From: JAJTZA01 sp041744075 | Lineage (GTDB): Bacteria; Verrucomicrobiota; Verrucomicrobiia; Chthoniobacterales; Terrimicrobiaceae | DNA: 64,000 bases | Direction of reading: 5' to 3' | Assembly: GCA_041744075.1 (NCBI GenBank) | Contig: JBGTLQ010000167.1 | Coordinates: 1-64,000, forward strand | Shown here: positions 45,622-53,964 of the stretch, one piece after another | Numbering within the stretch: position 1 is the first letter of the stretch | Layout of the letters: every line of letters starts with the position of its first letter | Made by a program: the position numbers and the translations under genes | The notes under the pieces: generated by a model | Database searches by the model: none | What the model was told of the DNA's origin: nothing | Seen by the model: the letters and a program-made list of their open reading frames with translations, nothing else

Positions 45622-45649
45622 TTGACCTTGTGTTATAGTGTTGTAATAC
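45622..45649 (+). promoter_or_regulatory. Promoter of the GntR-ABC operon (leaderless arrangement)
   Basis: TTGACC (45622-45627), 16-base spacer, TAATAC (45644-45649). The ATG at 45656 is only 6 bases downstream of the -10, so transcription would begin at or next to the start codon. No Shine-Dalgarno sequence is present. The region also contains an imperfect GTGTTATA...TAATACAC palindrome that could be the regulator's own operator. Confidence 0.55.
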
Positions 45650-45655
45650 ACACAC

Positions 45656-46048
45656 ATGCTCCTTCACCTCAACCCCTCCAACGGTGTGCCGATTTATCGG
45701 CAGATGTTGAATCAGTTGAGGGATCGGATTTTAGGGGGGCAGCTACCTTCGGGCGAAAAGTTGCCATCGGTGCGAGATCTCTCGATCACTGCGGAGGTGA
45801 ACCCGCTCACGGTGGCGAAGGTGTATCAATTCTTGGAGCGGGAGGGGTTGGTCGAGACGCGGCGGGGAACAGGAACCTTTGTGGCCTCCCGCGTGAAGAC
45901 TTTCACCCCGAGCGAGCGCCGCCAACAATTGGAGCCGCTCATTCGTCAAATGGTCACCGAGGCCACCCACCTTGGCGTGAGCGCAGAACAAACACTCCAG
46001 TGGGTGGAGGCCGAATTTTCAAAAAATCAAAAACGCAATGACACATGA
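45656..46048 (+). CDS. GntR-family regulator, YtrA type
   Basis: 130 residues. A winged helix (VPIYRQMLNQLRDRILGGQLPSGEKLPSVRDLSITAEVNPLTVAKVYQFLEREGLVETRRGTGTFV) followed by only ~55 residues of helix, as in YtrA regulators, which lack a large effector domain. YtrA genes typically head operons for an ABC ATPase and a membrane protein, as here; it overlaps the ATPase gene by 4 bases. It probably represses its own operon until envelope stress. Confidence 0.93.
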   Translation: MLLHLNPSNGVPIYRQMLNQLRDRILGGQLPSGEKLPSVRDLSITAEVNPLTVAKVYQFLEREGLVETRRGTGTFVASRVKTFTPSERRQQLEPLIRQMVTEATHLGVSAEQTLQWVEAEFSKNQKRNDT

Positions 46049-46926
46049 AAGCAATTGAGATCACCGCGATGAATCGCAGTTATGACGGTCCACCCATCAT
46101 CAAGAATCTGCACCTCACTGTGCCCATAGGTCACATCTATGGATTTCTCGGGCGAAATGGATCGGGCAAGACCACGGTCATCAAAACGCTTGCAGGCTTG
46201 TTGAAGGCTGACACTGGGACGGTGGAAGTTTTTGGAAAGGATCCGTGGTTCGCAGGGGCGCTTGAGAAACAGCGGATTGGCTATTTGTCAGAGTCGCAAA
46301 TTCTGCCACCCATGATCCGTCTCCGCTCAATCATTCGCTTTTGCGCACCGTTGTATGGGGACCGATGGGATGCTGATCTTTGTCAGTCTCTCCTGACAAA
46401 ATTTGGCATTGATCCCAAAAAGCGCATGGCTCAGCTCTCACTTGGGCAGCAGCGTCTGTTTGGGTTTGTGATGGCGATTGCTCCCCGCCCTGACCTGCTC
46501 ATCCTCGACGAACCGGCTGCCAATTTGGACGTGGCAGCCCGGAGGGAATTTTTGGAGGAAATTCTTGATCTGATACGGATCGGAGAAAAAACGGTGTTTT
46601 TTTCAACCCACGTCCTGACGGATGTCGAGCGGGTTGCTGACTCGGTGGGGATTCTTGCCGGAGGAGCATTGGTTGCTGAGGCGCCTTTGGATGATTTGAA
46701 GGATCAATACCGAAGAGTTCGAATGTATAATTTTGCAGGTGCGCTGCCTCAGGAAATTCCCGGAGCGCTGTCTCTACGGACCGCAGATCGTGAGATGGTA
46801 ACCGTCGTGCGCATCGCGGATTCCCAATCGCTTTCCAATCTCAGCACCCAATATTCCTGTCAAATCGAGGAAAGCCCCCTCCCCCTCGAAGATCTTTTCA
46901 TCGAACTCACCCGCACAAAAAAATGA
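46045..46926 (+). CDS. ABC transporter ATP-binding protein (YtrB-like)
   Basis: 293 residues. Walker A GRNGSGKTT, signature LSLGQQRLFGFVMAI, Walker B LLILDEPAANLD with its catalytic Glu, and H-loop STHV. The last ~80 residues are a regulatory tail (RVRMYNFAG...). It overlaps the regulator gene by 4 bases and the permease gene by 4. It energises the membrane protein encoded downstream; substrate unknown. Confidence 0.93.
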   Translation: MKAIEITAMNRSYDGPPIIKNLHLTVPIGHIYGFLGRNGSGKTTVIKTLAGLLKADTGTVEVFGKDPWFAGALEKQRIGYLSESQILPPMIRLRSIIRFCAPLYGDRWDADLCQSLLTKFGIDPKKRMAQLSLGQQRLFGFVMAIAPRPDLLILDEPAANLDVAARREFLEEILDLIRIGEKTVFFSTHVLTDVERVADSVGILAGGALVAEAPLDDLKDQYRRVRMYNFAGALPQEIPGALSLRTADREMVTVVRIADSQSLSNLSTQYSCQIEESPLPLEDLFIELTRTKK

Positions 46927-47732
46927 AACCTCTCGCTCAATTTTTTCACCTTCTAAAATACTTCTGCACCGCATCATGGTGGATCTGGCTCTTGCCACTG
47001 GTCTTTATCATTCAGCCCGGTGTCGCCGTGCTGTCAGGATCCACCTTCAGCTCACTGACTATCCTAACCACCGGCTTGGGGATGATGTGTATGATGCCTA
47101 TGATTTTTGCCAGCATGGTATTTGCCCCGGAGATATTTCTGGGAATGAACTACACCACGCCGCAAACCCAGCAGATCGCTGCGGCCTATTCGTCGGACTT
47201 TTTGATCACACGGCCCTTGGACAAACCCGTCGTTTTTGTCGCACGTTACTCCTTTTATTGGGCGTCTCTGATTCTGCCACTCTGTCTGCTGCTTGCTTTA
47301 ACGATTGCAAAACCCTCGCTGACTATGACTATTCCCGCCAAAAACACAGACGCTGTCACGTTCTACTCCTCCCACCTCCCGGATGCTGAGATGACTCAAA
47401 AGTCGGAAAACCTCCTCACCATTCACTCCTCCTCAGGACGAGTTCAACTTGCGTTTTCCATGGTCCTCATATCATCTGCCTTTTGTGCGTTCTGGCCGCC
47501 TTTTGTGATCTGGCTCTCGCATAGACGGTTTCGAAATTTGATCTTTTGGTGCATTTTTCTGGGGGGAATATTCAGCTTGCAGCTTCTGCCGCTTTTCTTA
47601 AAAAGCCGGTTCTTGGAGGATGGACTCTTTGTGATACAAAATCATCTATTGGCATCTTGTGTGGTGCTGGGAATTTTGGTTTTTGTGGGATTTCTAGTGG
47701 CCCGTCGGCGAATACTGGGAGCTTCCACCTGA
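46923..47732 (+). CDS. ABC transporter membrane protein, YtrA-operon associated
   Basis: 269 residues with about six hydrophobic segments (around 15-35, 38-60, 60-75, 110-135, 175-200, 210-225, 240-262). A non-membrane segment of ~40 residues lies between helices at 137-178. No sequence family was recognised, but its position after the ATPase gene with a 4-base overlap marks it as the permease. No terminator was recognised after the stop. Confidence 0.82.
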   Translation: MKPLAQFFHLLKYFCTASWWIWLLPLVFIIQPGVAVLSGSTFSSLTILTTGLGMMCMMPMIFASMVFAPEIFLGMNYTTPQTQQIAAAYSSDFLITRPLDKPVVFVARYSFYWASLILPLCLLLALTIAKPSLTMTIPAKNTDAVTFYSSHLPDAEMTQKSENLLTIHSSSGRVQLAFSMVLISSAFCAFWPPFVIWLSHRRFRNLIFWCIFLGGIFSLQLLPLFLKSRFLEDGLFVIQNHLLASCVVLGILVFVGFLVARRRILGAST

Positions 47733-47912
47733 GACGAGGCAAACCACAACAGGTTGTGGTAAAAATTTGAGTTATTCACAAGTTATTGGTTGTGTCCCCG
47801 TCAGCAAGGTGTATAAGAACCATCAGATTGAGACGCTCTGACTTCCAGAACTCATCACGAAACACCCGGAATTTTCTTCGCTGTTCTGGAAGATTCCCCA
47901 ACCCCGTCACCT

Positions 47913-47931
47913 GTCCCTGCCGTGCAGGGAC
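47913..47931 (+). promoter_or_regulatory. Perfect hairpin just ahead of the PhoH-type gene
   Basis: GTCCCTGC (47913-47920), loop CGT, GCAGGGAC (47924-47931): an 8-base perfect stem with a 3-base loop. There is no T-run, so it is not a typical terminator. It lies 15 bases before the chosen start at 47946 and would sequester the alternative GTG at 47922. Confidence 0.5.
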
Positions 47932-47945
47932 CGCACGCTGAAACC

Positions 47946-49466
47946 ATGCACCGACCCGCACCGATGGAAATGACAGAAGAGCAGGGAGTTTTTTTCCCGA
48001 GCCCAGAGAGAATTGCACACAAAGGAGCAAAAGGAACCGTCAAAAACTTCGTGATCGACACGAATGTCCTTCTGCACGATCCGCACAGCCTGAACCGCTT
48101 CGAGAACAACCACGTCCACATTCCCGTGGAGGTTCTTTCTGAGTTGGATCGATTCAAAAACGAACAAACCGAGCGAGGAGCCAATGCACGAACCGTACAC
48201 CGCTTCTTGAATCAGATCTTTGGTCAGCACGCCGAGCGCGTGACCAAAGGGGCGGAGACTCCCGGGGGCGGATTGGTCAGAATCTTGATTGCCGACTCCT
48301 TGAAGGGCACGACCTTGGCGGCTGCCATGAAACGATTTCGCAGCATTTTCCCCGATGAGGAAAAAATGGACCACCGCATCATGGCTGCGGCACTTGCCCT
48401 CCACGAAACAAGCAAGAATCCCACAACCCTTGTCACCAAGGACCTGAACATGCAGCTCAAGGCGATGGCCATTGGCCTGAACTGCGAGGATTATTTGAAT
48501 GACAAGGTGGAGGTGAAAGATGCGGAGGGTTATGACATCCGGTCGATTGCCGTGGATCCTCACGAGTTGCAGCGCTTTGGAAGTTCCAAATCCTTGGAAT
48601 TGCCAGCGTCCAGGACCGGTGTTCTTGAAATCAACGAATACGTGTTGCTTTCGACAGAGGATCACAAGTTCCTGCCAGCGCGTCATTTGGGCGAAGGTCA
48701 AATGGTGAGGCTCGACCTACCAACCAGCTTACAGATGCCACGGGGCATTGACCTGCGTCCCGCGAATGCTGGTCAGCAATGCTTCCTGGATGCCTTACTT
48801 GATCCCGAAATCTCGCTGATCACCTGCTATGGCCAAGCCGGCACAGGAAAGACCCTGTTGGCAGTTGCGGCCGGGCTTTATCTGACAGCTCAGAAGGAAT
48901 TTAATGGAATGACCGTCAGCCGTCCTGTGGTGGCCATGGGAGATACGCTTGGATTTTTGCCAGGCACGCTCAACGAAAAAATGCACCCATGGCTCCAGTC
49001 GATCTACGATGCGTTTGAAGTTCTGCTTCCCATCAACCAGCCAAGGACGGAGGGCAAACCCAAAAATGCCTCCGATCGCAAGAAGACCCCGCATGTGCAG
49101 GCGCCGACTCATCAGCCTCAAAGCATCGTGAAGCCTTACGAGCAACTCATTGAACGGGGGCTCCTCGAAATTGAAGCCCTCTGTTACATTCGTGGGCGCT
49201 CGATCCCGAATCGTTTTTTTGTGCTTGATGAAGCCCAGCAACTCACACCGCTGGAAGCCAAAACCGTGGTCACCCGCATGTCCAAAGGATCCAAGCTGGT
49301 GATGGTTGGTGACCCGGGTCAGATCGATAATCCTTATGTGGACAGTCGCTCAAACGGCTTGGTTTATACCCGCAATCGCCTTCGCGGCCAACGCATCACA
49401 GCTCATATTTGTCTCACCAAGGGCGAAAGAAGCGCCTTGGCGGAGATGGGCGCGACGATGATGTGA
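47946..49466 (+). CDS. PIN domain-PhoH ATPase (YlaK/PhoH2-type)
   Basis: 506 residues from the ATG at 47946; GTG at 47922 and ATG at 47964 or 47970 are alternatives. The N-terminal PIN domain (FVIDTNVLLHDPHSLNRFENNHVHIPVEVLSELDRFK; later DHRIMAAALAL and VTKDLNMQLKAMAIGL) is a predicted ribonuclease with conserved acidic residues. The C-terminal PhoH ATPase has Walker A GQAGTGKTLLAVAAG and Walker B FFVLDEAQQLTP. PIN-PhoH proteins are RNA helicase/nucleases, so RNA turnover is likely. Confidence 0.92.
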   Translation: MHRPAPMEMTEEQGVFFPSPERIAHKGAKGTVKNFVIDTNVLLHDPHSLNRFENNHVHIPVEVLSELDRFKNEQTERGANARTVHRFLNQIFGQHAERVTKGAETPGGGLVRILIADSLKGTTLAAAMKRFRSIFPDEEKMDHRIMAAALALHETSKNPTTLVTKDLNMQLKAMAIGLNCEDYLNDKVEVKDAEGYDIRSIAVDPHELQRFGSSKSLELPASRTGVLEINEYVLLSTEDHKFLPARHLGEGQMVRLDLPTSLQMPRGIDLRPANAGQQCFLDALLDPEISLITCYGQAGTGKTLLAVAAGLYLTAQKEFNGMTVSRPVVAMGDTLGFLPGTLNEKMHPWLQSIYDAFEVLLPINQPRTEGKPKNASDRKKTPHVQAPTHQPQSIVKPYEQLIERGLLEIEALCYIRGRSIPNRFFVLDEAQQLTPLEAKTVVTRMSKGSKLVMVGDPGQIDNPYVDSRSNGLVYTRNRLRGQRITAHICLTKGERSALAEMGATMM

Positions 49467-49482
49467 CTTACGAGCAACCTCG

Positions 49483-49520
49483 CCAGATGTTTACAGGACA
49501 ATCTGGAGTGCTGCTTTTTT
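49483..49520 (+). terminator. Possible terminator after the PhoH-type gene
   Basis: CCAGAT (49483-49488) and ATCTGG (49501-49506) form a 6-base stem with a 12-base loop, followed after 8 bases by TTTTTT (49515-49520). The neighbour is convergent. Confidence 0.4.
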
Positions 49521-49527
49521 CCGCAGC

Positions 49528-50007
49528 TTAGCTCAGCGACGCAAGGGCTTCCTTGATCTTATCAAAGTCAGGAAGCTCCTTGGGCGAAGGTGTCTGCTCG
49601 CTGTAGCGAATGACGCCTTCCTTATCGATCACAAAAGCGGCGCGAGCTGAGGTGTCGCCGATCCCGGCAAGTCCAGGGAACACCACGTCATACGCTTTGG
49701 TCACTTCCTTATTCAGGTCACTGGCCAACCGGATCGAGATTTTCTCCTGCTTGGCCCATGCGGCCTGTGCGAAGGGACTGTCCACGCTCACCCCAACCAC
49801 TTCGGCGTTCAGATCCGAAAACGCGGAGAGCCCGGCAGTGACATCACAAAACTCCTGAGTGCAAACGCCAGTGAAGGCCAATGGAAAAAACAAGAGAACG
49901 ATGGCTTTGTCACCGAAGCTGGATTCGAGGCTGAAGTCCTCGAGTCCCTCGGCGCCTGCGCTCTTGAGAGTGAATTTCGGTGCGGGAGTTCCGACGGAGA
50001 GTGGCAT
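49528..50007 (-). CDS. Peroxiredoxin (AhpC/TSA, AhpE-like)
   Basis: 159 residues from the ATG at 50007 (MPLSVGTPAPKFTLKSA). The peroxidatic Cys lies in FPLAFTGVCTQEFC, with a possible second Cys four residues later. The conserved Arg region is TSARAAFVIDKEGVI. It reduces hydroperoxides with electrons from thiols. The longer upstream frame is not supported. It is followed on the opposite strand by the PhoH-type gene, convergent. Confidence 0.92.
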   Translation of the reverse strand: MPLSVGTPAPKFTLKSAGAEGLEDFSLESSFGDKAIVLLFFPLAFTGVCTQEFCDVTAGLSAFSDLNAEVVGVSVDSPFAQAAWAKQEKISIRLASDLNKEVTKAYDVVFPGLAGIGDTSARAAFVIDKEGVIRYSEQTPSPKELPDFDKIKEALASLS

Positions 50008-50035
50008 GGTGAGTGTGGGTAATTGTTGTTTAGAT

Positions 50036-51205
50036 TTATTCGTTGGCAGCCGGTGGCATTTGCCCTGGGATTGGCGAAGCGGGATCCGGGGCTGGAAGAG
50101 TGGATTCGATTTTCGCGTCCGCACGGAGTTTCGCGATCAATTCCGTCACAGCATTGCGCTGTTTATCCTGCTTGAGATATGCAGAGAGCTGAGGTTTGAC
50201 CTCTTCCAAGGAGGATGTGCCAGCTTCTTTTTTGTCTTCAACTTTAATCACATGCCAGCCAAATTGTGTGCGAACGGGTTCGCTGATTTCGCCAGTTTTG
50301 AGTTGGAAAGCGGCTTCGGAGAACTCAGGGACCATGCGGTCTTTCGAGAAGAATCCGAGATCACCACCGGACTCCTTGGCTCCTGGCTCTTCACTCAGTT
50401 CCTTGGCAAGGGCCGCAAAATCGTCACCCTTTTTGGCTTTGGCTGCCGCCTCTTTTGCTTTCTCGAGCTGGGCATTGGAAACATCTTCCGTGTCATCAGG
50501 TTTGGTCAAAAAGAGGATGTGGCTGGCCTTGACTGTCTCGGGTTGTTCGAATTCCTGTTTGTTTTCCTCGTAGAATTTTGCCACGTCGGCATCGGTCACT
50601 TCAGCAGAATCTCCGATCTGGCTTTCCACCCATTTGCGTTGCTGAAGAAGTTTTTTCAGATCCGTGGCCACTTTCTCCGGGGTTTGGCCAACCGCCGTCA
50701 GTTGTGCCACAAAATCTTCTTCTGTGGGGAATTGTCCCCGCAGCTTAGCGATCTCGGCTTCGACTTCCTCGTCGCTGACGGTGACATCGACCGCCGCTTT
50801 GCTGATCAGTTTGTCGGTGATGAGGTCATCCAAGATCTGACGATATCCTTCCATTTTTTGTTCGGCTGTTAACTCTGAGGGTTGAATCCCAGAAGCTTGA
50901 GCCGCTTCGTTGAGCGCCTTGTCGAGTTCGTCCTTGGTGATATTTTCACCATTCACCACGGCAACCGGGTCTTTGAGTTCGATGGTCGCACCAGCGGGAA
51001 CGGGGTCAGTTGATGGCTCACCAGCAGTGACTGGGGGTGTGGACACAGAGGGCTCCGTTGTGGCGGCTGGTTCGGCAGCAGGGGCTGTCTCAGCCGCAGG
51101 AGTTGGAGTGGTTTCTGCCGTCGGAGCGGGTTTATCGCAACCAACAATCAGAAATGCAAACGTCGCAAGTGAGGAAACGGTGAGAGGAAGAAGGGATCTT
51201 TGCAT
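50036..51205 (-). CDS. Peptidyl-prolyl isomerase lipoprotein (PpiC/SurA/PrsA-type)
   Basis: 389 residues from the ATG at 51205. Lipoprotein signal: LPLTVSSLATFAFLIVGC, Cys at about 23. A Thr/Pro/Glu linker, a SurA-like helical N domain (about 80-230; 'GENITKDELDKALNEAAQASG'), and a parvulin domain (about 235-330; VKASHILFLTKPDD, FAALAKELSEEPGAKESGGDLGFFSKDRMVPEFSEAAFQLKTGEISEPVRTQFGWHVIKV). A helical tail follows. It assists folding of exported proteins on the membrane. Confidence 0.93.
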   Translation of the reverse strand: MQRSLLPLTVSSLATFAFLIVGCDKPAPTAETTPTPAAETAPAAEPAATTEPSVSTPPVTAGEPSTDPVPAGATIELKDPVAVVNGENITKDELDKALNEAAQASGIQPSELTAEQKMEGYRQILDDLITDKLISKAAVDVTVSDEEVEAEIAKLRGQFPTEEDFVAQLTAVGQTPEKVATDLKKLLQQRKWVESQIGDSAEVTDADVAKFYEENKQEFEQPETVKASHILFLTKPDDTEDVSNAQLEKAKEAAAKAKKGDDFAALAKELSEEPGAKESGGDLGFFSKDRMVPEFSEAAFQLKTGEISEPVRTQFGWHVIKVEDKKEAGTSSLEEVKPQLSAYLKQDKQRNAVTELIAKLRADAKIESTLPAPDPASPIPGQMPPAANE

Positions 51206-51326
51206 AATGGAAAACGCCAATCTGCACAGGTTCCCGGAATTTTCCAACGCTAAATTCCGACAAACGAGACAAATCCCGCTAAAATCTTTGGAAATCCACT
51301 GATTTCGATCATTTTAAAGGCCGGAA

Positions 51327-52082
51327 ATGAATCAGTTAGCCTTTGGAAGAATCAATGCCTATCGAAAGTACGAGCTGTTTATGGAGCGCTACCGGAGCGC
51401 AGCAGAAATCGTCAGGCGCGAGATACCTTTATCACCCGAAACCCGTTTTCTTGATGTGGGGTGTGGGAATGGGATCATGAAATTCTTCTTTGATGACCAT
51501 GAAGGCCAGTGGCATGGCATTGAAGAGTGGGCTGAGCGGGTGGAGTGCTGTGAAAAGCTTGGGTATGAGGTTGCGTCCATCAATATTGAGTCCACCCCCT
51601 TCCCCTACCCTGACGCCTCCTTTGAACTGGTCTTCGCCTCACACGTGATCGAGCATCTGAAGAATCCTGCCCGGGCCATTCGCGAGTGCTCGAGGGTTCT
51701 CAAACCCGGAGGACTTCTCCTCGTCGCAACCCCCACCAAACCACCCTTCTTCGCTGAGCTCATCAACGCCTGGCATCACTTGGTGCCAAAAAAGTTGGGC
51801 GAAACCCAAAATGCCTTCTCCGCCCGATCTCTGCGCCGCTTTGTTAAGCAAACACTTTCCAGCGAACCAACCTCGAACTGGAGGCTGGTGGACTGCCGCG
51901 GGTTCCGATTGCTCTCCTGCCGCAGCAGATCGACTCTCGAAGACCACTATTGGTTTTACAGACTCAATACAAGCGTGGCCCGTCATCTCACCGACCTGGT
52001 TCCAGAAGTGAATTTGATCTATCAGAAGTTGAATCAAGGCGGAAATCCGAACGACAGCTTCACAACGACATATTCGGGGTGA
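51327..52082 (+). CDS. Class I SAM-dependent methyltransferase
   Basis: 251 residues. Motif I FLDVGCGNGIMKFF and motif LKPGGLLLVATP place it in the Methyltransf_11 family (IEHLKNPARAIRECSRVLKPGG). The substrate cannot be told; small molecules or lipid/glycan precursors are typical. Its 3' end overlaps the convergent tRNA methyltransferase-like gene by 49 bases. The start is ATG at 51327 with a purine-rich GGAAATG context. Confidence 0.88.
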   Translation: MNQLAFGRINAYRKYELFMERYRSAAEIVRREIPLSPETRFLDVGCGNGIMKFFFDDHEGQWHGIEEWAERVECCEKLGYEVASINIESTPFPYPDASFELVFASHVIEHLKNPARAIRECSRVLKPGGLLLVATPTKPPFFAELINAWHHLVPKKLGETQNAFSARSLRRFVKQTLSSEPTSNWRLVDCRGFRLLSCRSRSTLEDHYWFYRLNTSVARHLTDLVPEVNLIYQKLNQGGNPNDSFTTTYSG

Positions 52083-52900
52083 ACAGCTCCCGTGTTTGTT
52101 CGAATGATTATTGGAGGCTCCACCCAGGTTTGCCCATGAAGGTTTGTCGGCAGATCGGACTGAAGCATCATACCAAACAAGCCCAGCAGAGCTTTCGTGC
52201 CTTCGCGAAGGACAACGGGGCGCCAACGCACAATCACCAACCCAGCGGCGATGGCTGACGACCGAACGCGTTCCAACTGATGTTCAGGGTCCACCGGAAA
52301 CACACAGGCAAAAACCCCGCCGGGTGCGAGGTGATTGGCCGCTGTGACACAATAATCGGCAATGTTTCCCCGCAGTTCAAACCGACAAGCCATTTTTTGC
52401 GGATGCTCGCTTTCAGGACCACTCCCTGACGGAAAATATGGTGGACTCCCCAGAACGAGATCAAATTTTTCATCCGCGCCCAAGATATCAGGATTGCGAA
52501 AGTCCCCCTCCCGGATGTCATACCTCGGGGTCAGCCCATTCCATGCCGCAGACTTCCGGGCCAGGCGAACACTTTCCGATTGCGCCTCGACAGTGACAAA
52601 TTGTGCACCAGTCAATCGCCATGCCGCAATCATCCCAACCGTCCCAATCCCACTGCCCAGATCCAGCACCGCGCTGGCCGAAGGACACAGGCTGGTCCCA
52701 TACCATGCCGTCAACACATCATCGGTTGAAAAGCGATGCCCACCCTTCAGCTGAAAAATACGAAAATACCCACTGATCGCGTCCAAAGATTCCCCACTTT
52801 CAACCTCCGGTCCTTCTCCAAGAGCCCCCGGCGGAACCGGTCCGGGCTTGACCCAGCCCTTGAACACAGGTTCTGAATACGGGTTGTGCGGGTCTGACAT
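52034..52900 (-). CDS. TrmN6-like methyltransferase (tRNA1(Val) A37-N6 type)
   Basis: 288 residues from the ATG at 52900 (MSDPHNPYSEPVFKGWVKPG); the frame continues upstream for 70 codons past a point where a PEP-CTERM remnant lies in another frame. FQLKGGHRFSTDDVLTAWY resembles the YfiC/TrmN6 start, motif I is VLDLGSGIGTVGMIAAWRL, and the catalytic motif is LGSPPYFPSG, with Ser in place of Asn of NPPY. The substrate is inferred from family; the altered motif tempers confidence. Confidence 0.8.
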   Translation of the reverse strand: MSDPHNPYSEPVFKGWVKPGPVPPGALGEGPEVESGESLDAISGYFRIFQLKGGHRFSTDDVLTAWYGTSLCPSASAVLDLGSGIGTVGMIAAWRLTGAQFVTVEAQSESVRLARKSAAWNGLTPRYDIREGDFRNPDILGADEKFDLVLGSPPYFPSGSGPESEHPQKMACRFELRGNIADYCVTAANHLAPGGVFACVFPVDPEHQLERVRSSAIAAGLVIVRWRPVVLREGTKALLGLFGMMLQSDLPTNLHGQTWVEPPIIIRTNTGAVHPEYVVVKLSFGFPP

Positions 52901-52979
52901 CGCCGCAGACTGGCCGAAAATGAAGTACGTGTCCACCTCCTGCCAGAAGGACTTCAGCTTCTCAGCGAAGAGCGCGTGT

Positions 52980-53219
52980 TTATGTCGAAGAATATCGTCT
53001 TCCCAACAAGCCAAAGCCTGACGCAAGAAGCGCAAGGGACATGGCTGTTGGCTCCGGCACGGTCGCGATGTCGCTGAATGTGCCGTCTTCGGTGAGGGTG
53101 ATCCCATCAAAATGCGAAATCAACGAACTGACCGGCTGGTTATTAAAATTGAAGGTTTTGTAGTCGGAGAGGACCCCTGTTTCAGAACGGCTCCGTACTG
53201 AGCGAAGATTCGTTCTGAA
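52980..53219 (-). pseudogene. Remnant of a PEP-CTERM protein (C-terminal end only)
   Basis: Reading the minus strand gives ...DGITLTEDGTFSDIATVPEPTAMSLALLASGFGLLGRRYSST and a stop at 52980-52982. 'VPEPTAMSL' plus a hydrophobic helix and a basic end is the PEP-CTERM sorting signal. No start codon is found before the frame closes at 53220-53222, and the open stretch is ~79 codons, so only the end of a once longer gene remains. No exosortase gene is seen in the window. Confidence 0.75.
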
Positions 53220-53470
53220 TCATCAACATGAAACAAGTGAACTGACAGCAGCACGGGACTTAAGCCCCAACACGGCCACACCCCCAGGGCAAGCCCTGAC
53301 CAACCAATGGCTGGAAGAACAAGGTGTGCCCAACATGCGCACATTATGGATAAAACGACACTACGGGGCAAAGGGCGCAGTCGGAACTATCAAGGCCGCG
53401 TTCGACCCGGGAGGCGGGGTAGCAATAGCGATTTGTCAGTATTGCAGTTTTCCTGTATCATCGCTATTAC
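53220..53470. other. Gene-poor stretch with possible degraded coding
   Basis: No gene is supportable. A plus-strand frame around 53226-53330 reads like protein (TSELTAARDLSPNTATPPGQ...) without a start, and may be a decayed fragment. No promoter was identified for the AbrB-type gene that follows. Confidence 0.4.
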
Positions 53471-53740
53471 TTGCATATAACCAAAGTTATCACGGTAAAT
53501 CAGCGCGGAGCGCTCACCTTGCCGAAGGGGGTGCGCGATTTTTTGGGCGTTAAGCGAGGAGGTCAAATTGTCGTGGACATCAATGAGAATGGTGAGGTCC
53601 GTCTTAGGGCAGGTGTTTTTGTTCCCTTGGAAATTTATTCCTCTGAAAGGGAGGAAGAATTTCAGGAGATGAATGAAAAGCCACTCGCTGGTAAGAAGAT
53701 GGTGTGGAGCAAAGGTCGATGTGGATTTGCTCTTGGCTGA
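53471..53740 (+). CDS. AbrB/SpoVT-type antitoxin-like protein, orphan
   Basis: 89 residues. The swapped-hairpin DNA-binding domain is clear: ITVNQRGALTLPKGVRDFLGVKRGGQIVVDINENGEVRLRAG, followed by a tail with EREEEFQEMNEK as seen in VapB-type antitoxins. The only in-frame start is TTG at 53471. No toxin gene follows. After about residue 78 the frame reads SKGRCGFALG; one base over, another frame reads VDVDLLLAECIRRGIVSAISNS to a stop at 53781, so a frameshift is possible. Confidence 0.65.
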   Translation: MHITKVITVNQRGALTLPKGVRDFLGVKRGGQIVVDINENGEVRLRAGVFVPLEIYSSEREEEFQEMNEKPLAGKKMVWSKGRCGFALG

Positions 53741-53815
53741 ATGTATCCGCCGAGGAATCGTGAGCGCGATCAGCAACTCGTAAATCCGAATCCGTAATCT
53801 TTAAAAATCGGTGCC

Positions 53816-53902
53816 AAAGGGGTCAGGCCTTGCCTATTCCCATTGTACAGTGACCACGGGCGAAGGAGCTTGAATTTTCAATGGGCAAGGCCTGACCCCT
53901 TT
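53816..53902. repeat. REP-like inverted repeat with 19-base perfect arms
   Basis: Left arm 53816-53834 (starts AAAGGGGTCAGGCCTTGCC) and right arm 53884-53902 are perfect reverse complements, with a second matching pair CCCATTG (53839-53845) / CAATGGG (53879-53885) inside. The GGGGTCAGG...CCTGACCCC shape resembles repeats mobilised by REP-associated (RAYT, Y1 transposase) proteins. No transposase gene is present in this window, so it would be a non-autonomous copy. Confidence 0.7.
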
Positions 53903-53964
53903 TATGTGGCATGACGATGGGAGACCGGCGATACCATATCGCGATTTGTTCACATTAAGCTCCT

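Noticed and set aside
47907..48701. 264-codon minus-strand frame over the PIN domain
   Set aside because: Antisense to the PIN-PhoH gene; no domain.
49859..50872. 337-codon plus-strand frame over the peroxiredoxin and PpiC genes
   Set aside because: Antisense to two firmly identified genes; Phe/Leu-rich composition comes from the reverse frame.
53816..53902. CRISPR or integron attC site
   Set aside because: Only a single hairpin with no spaced repeats and no cas or integrase genes.
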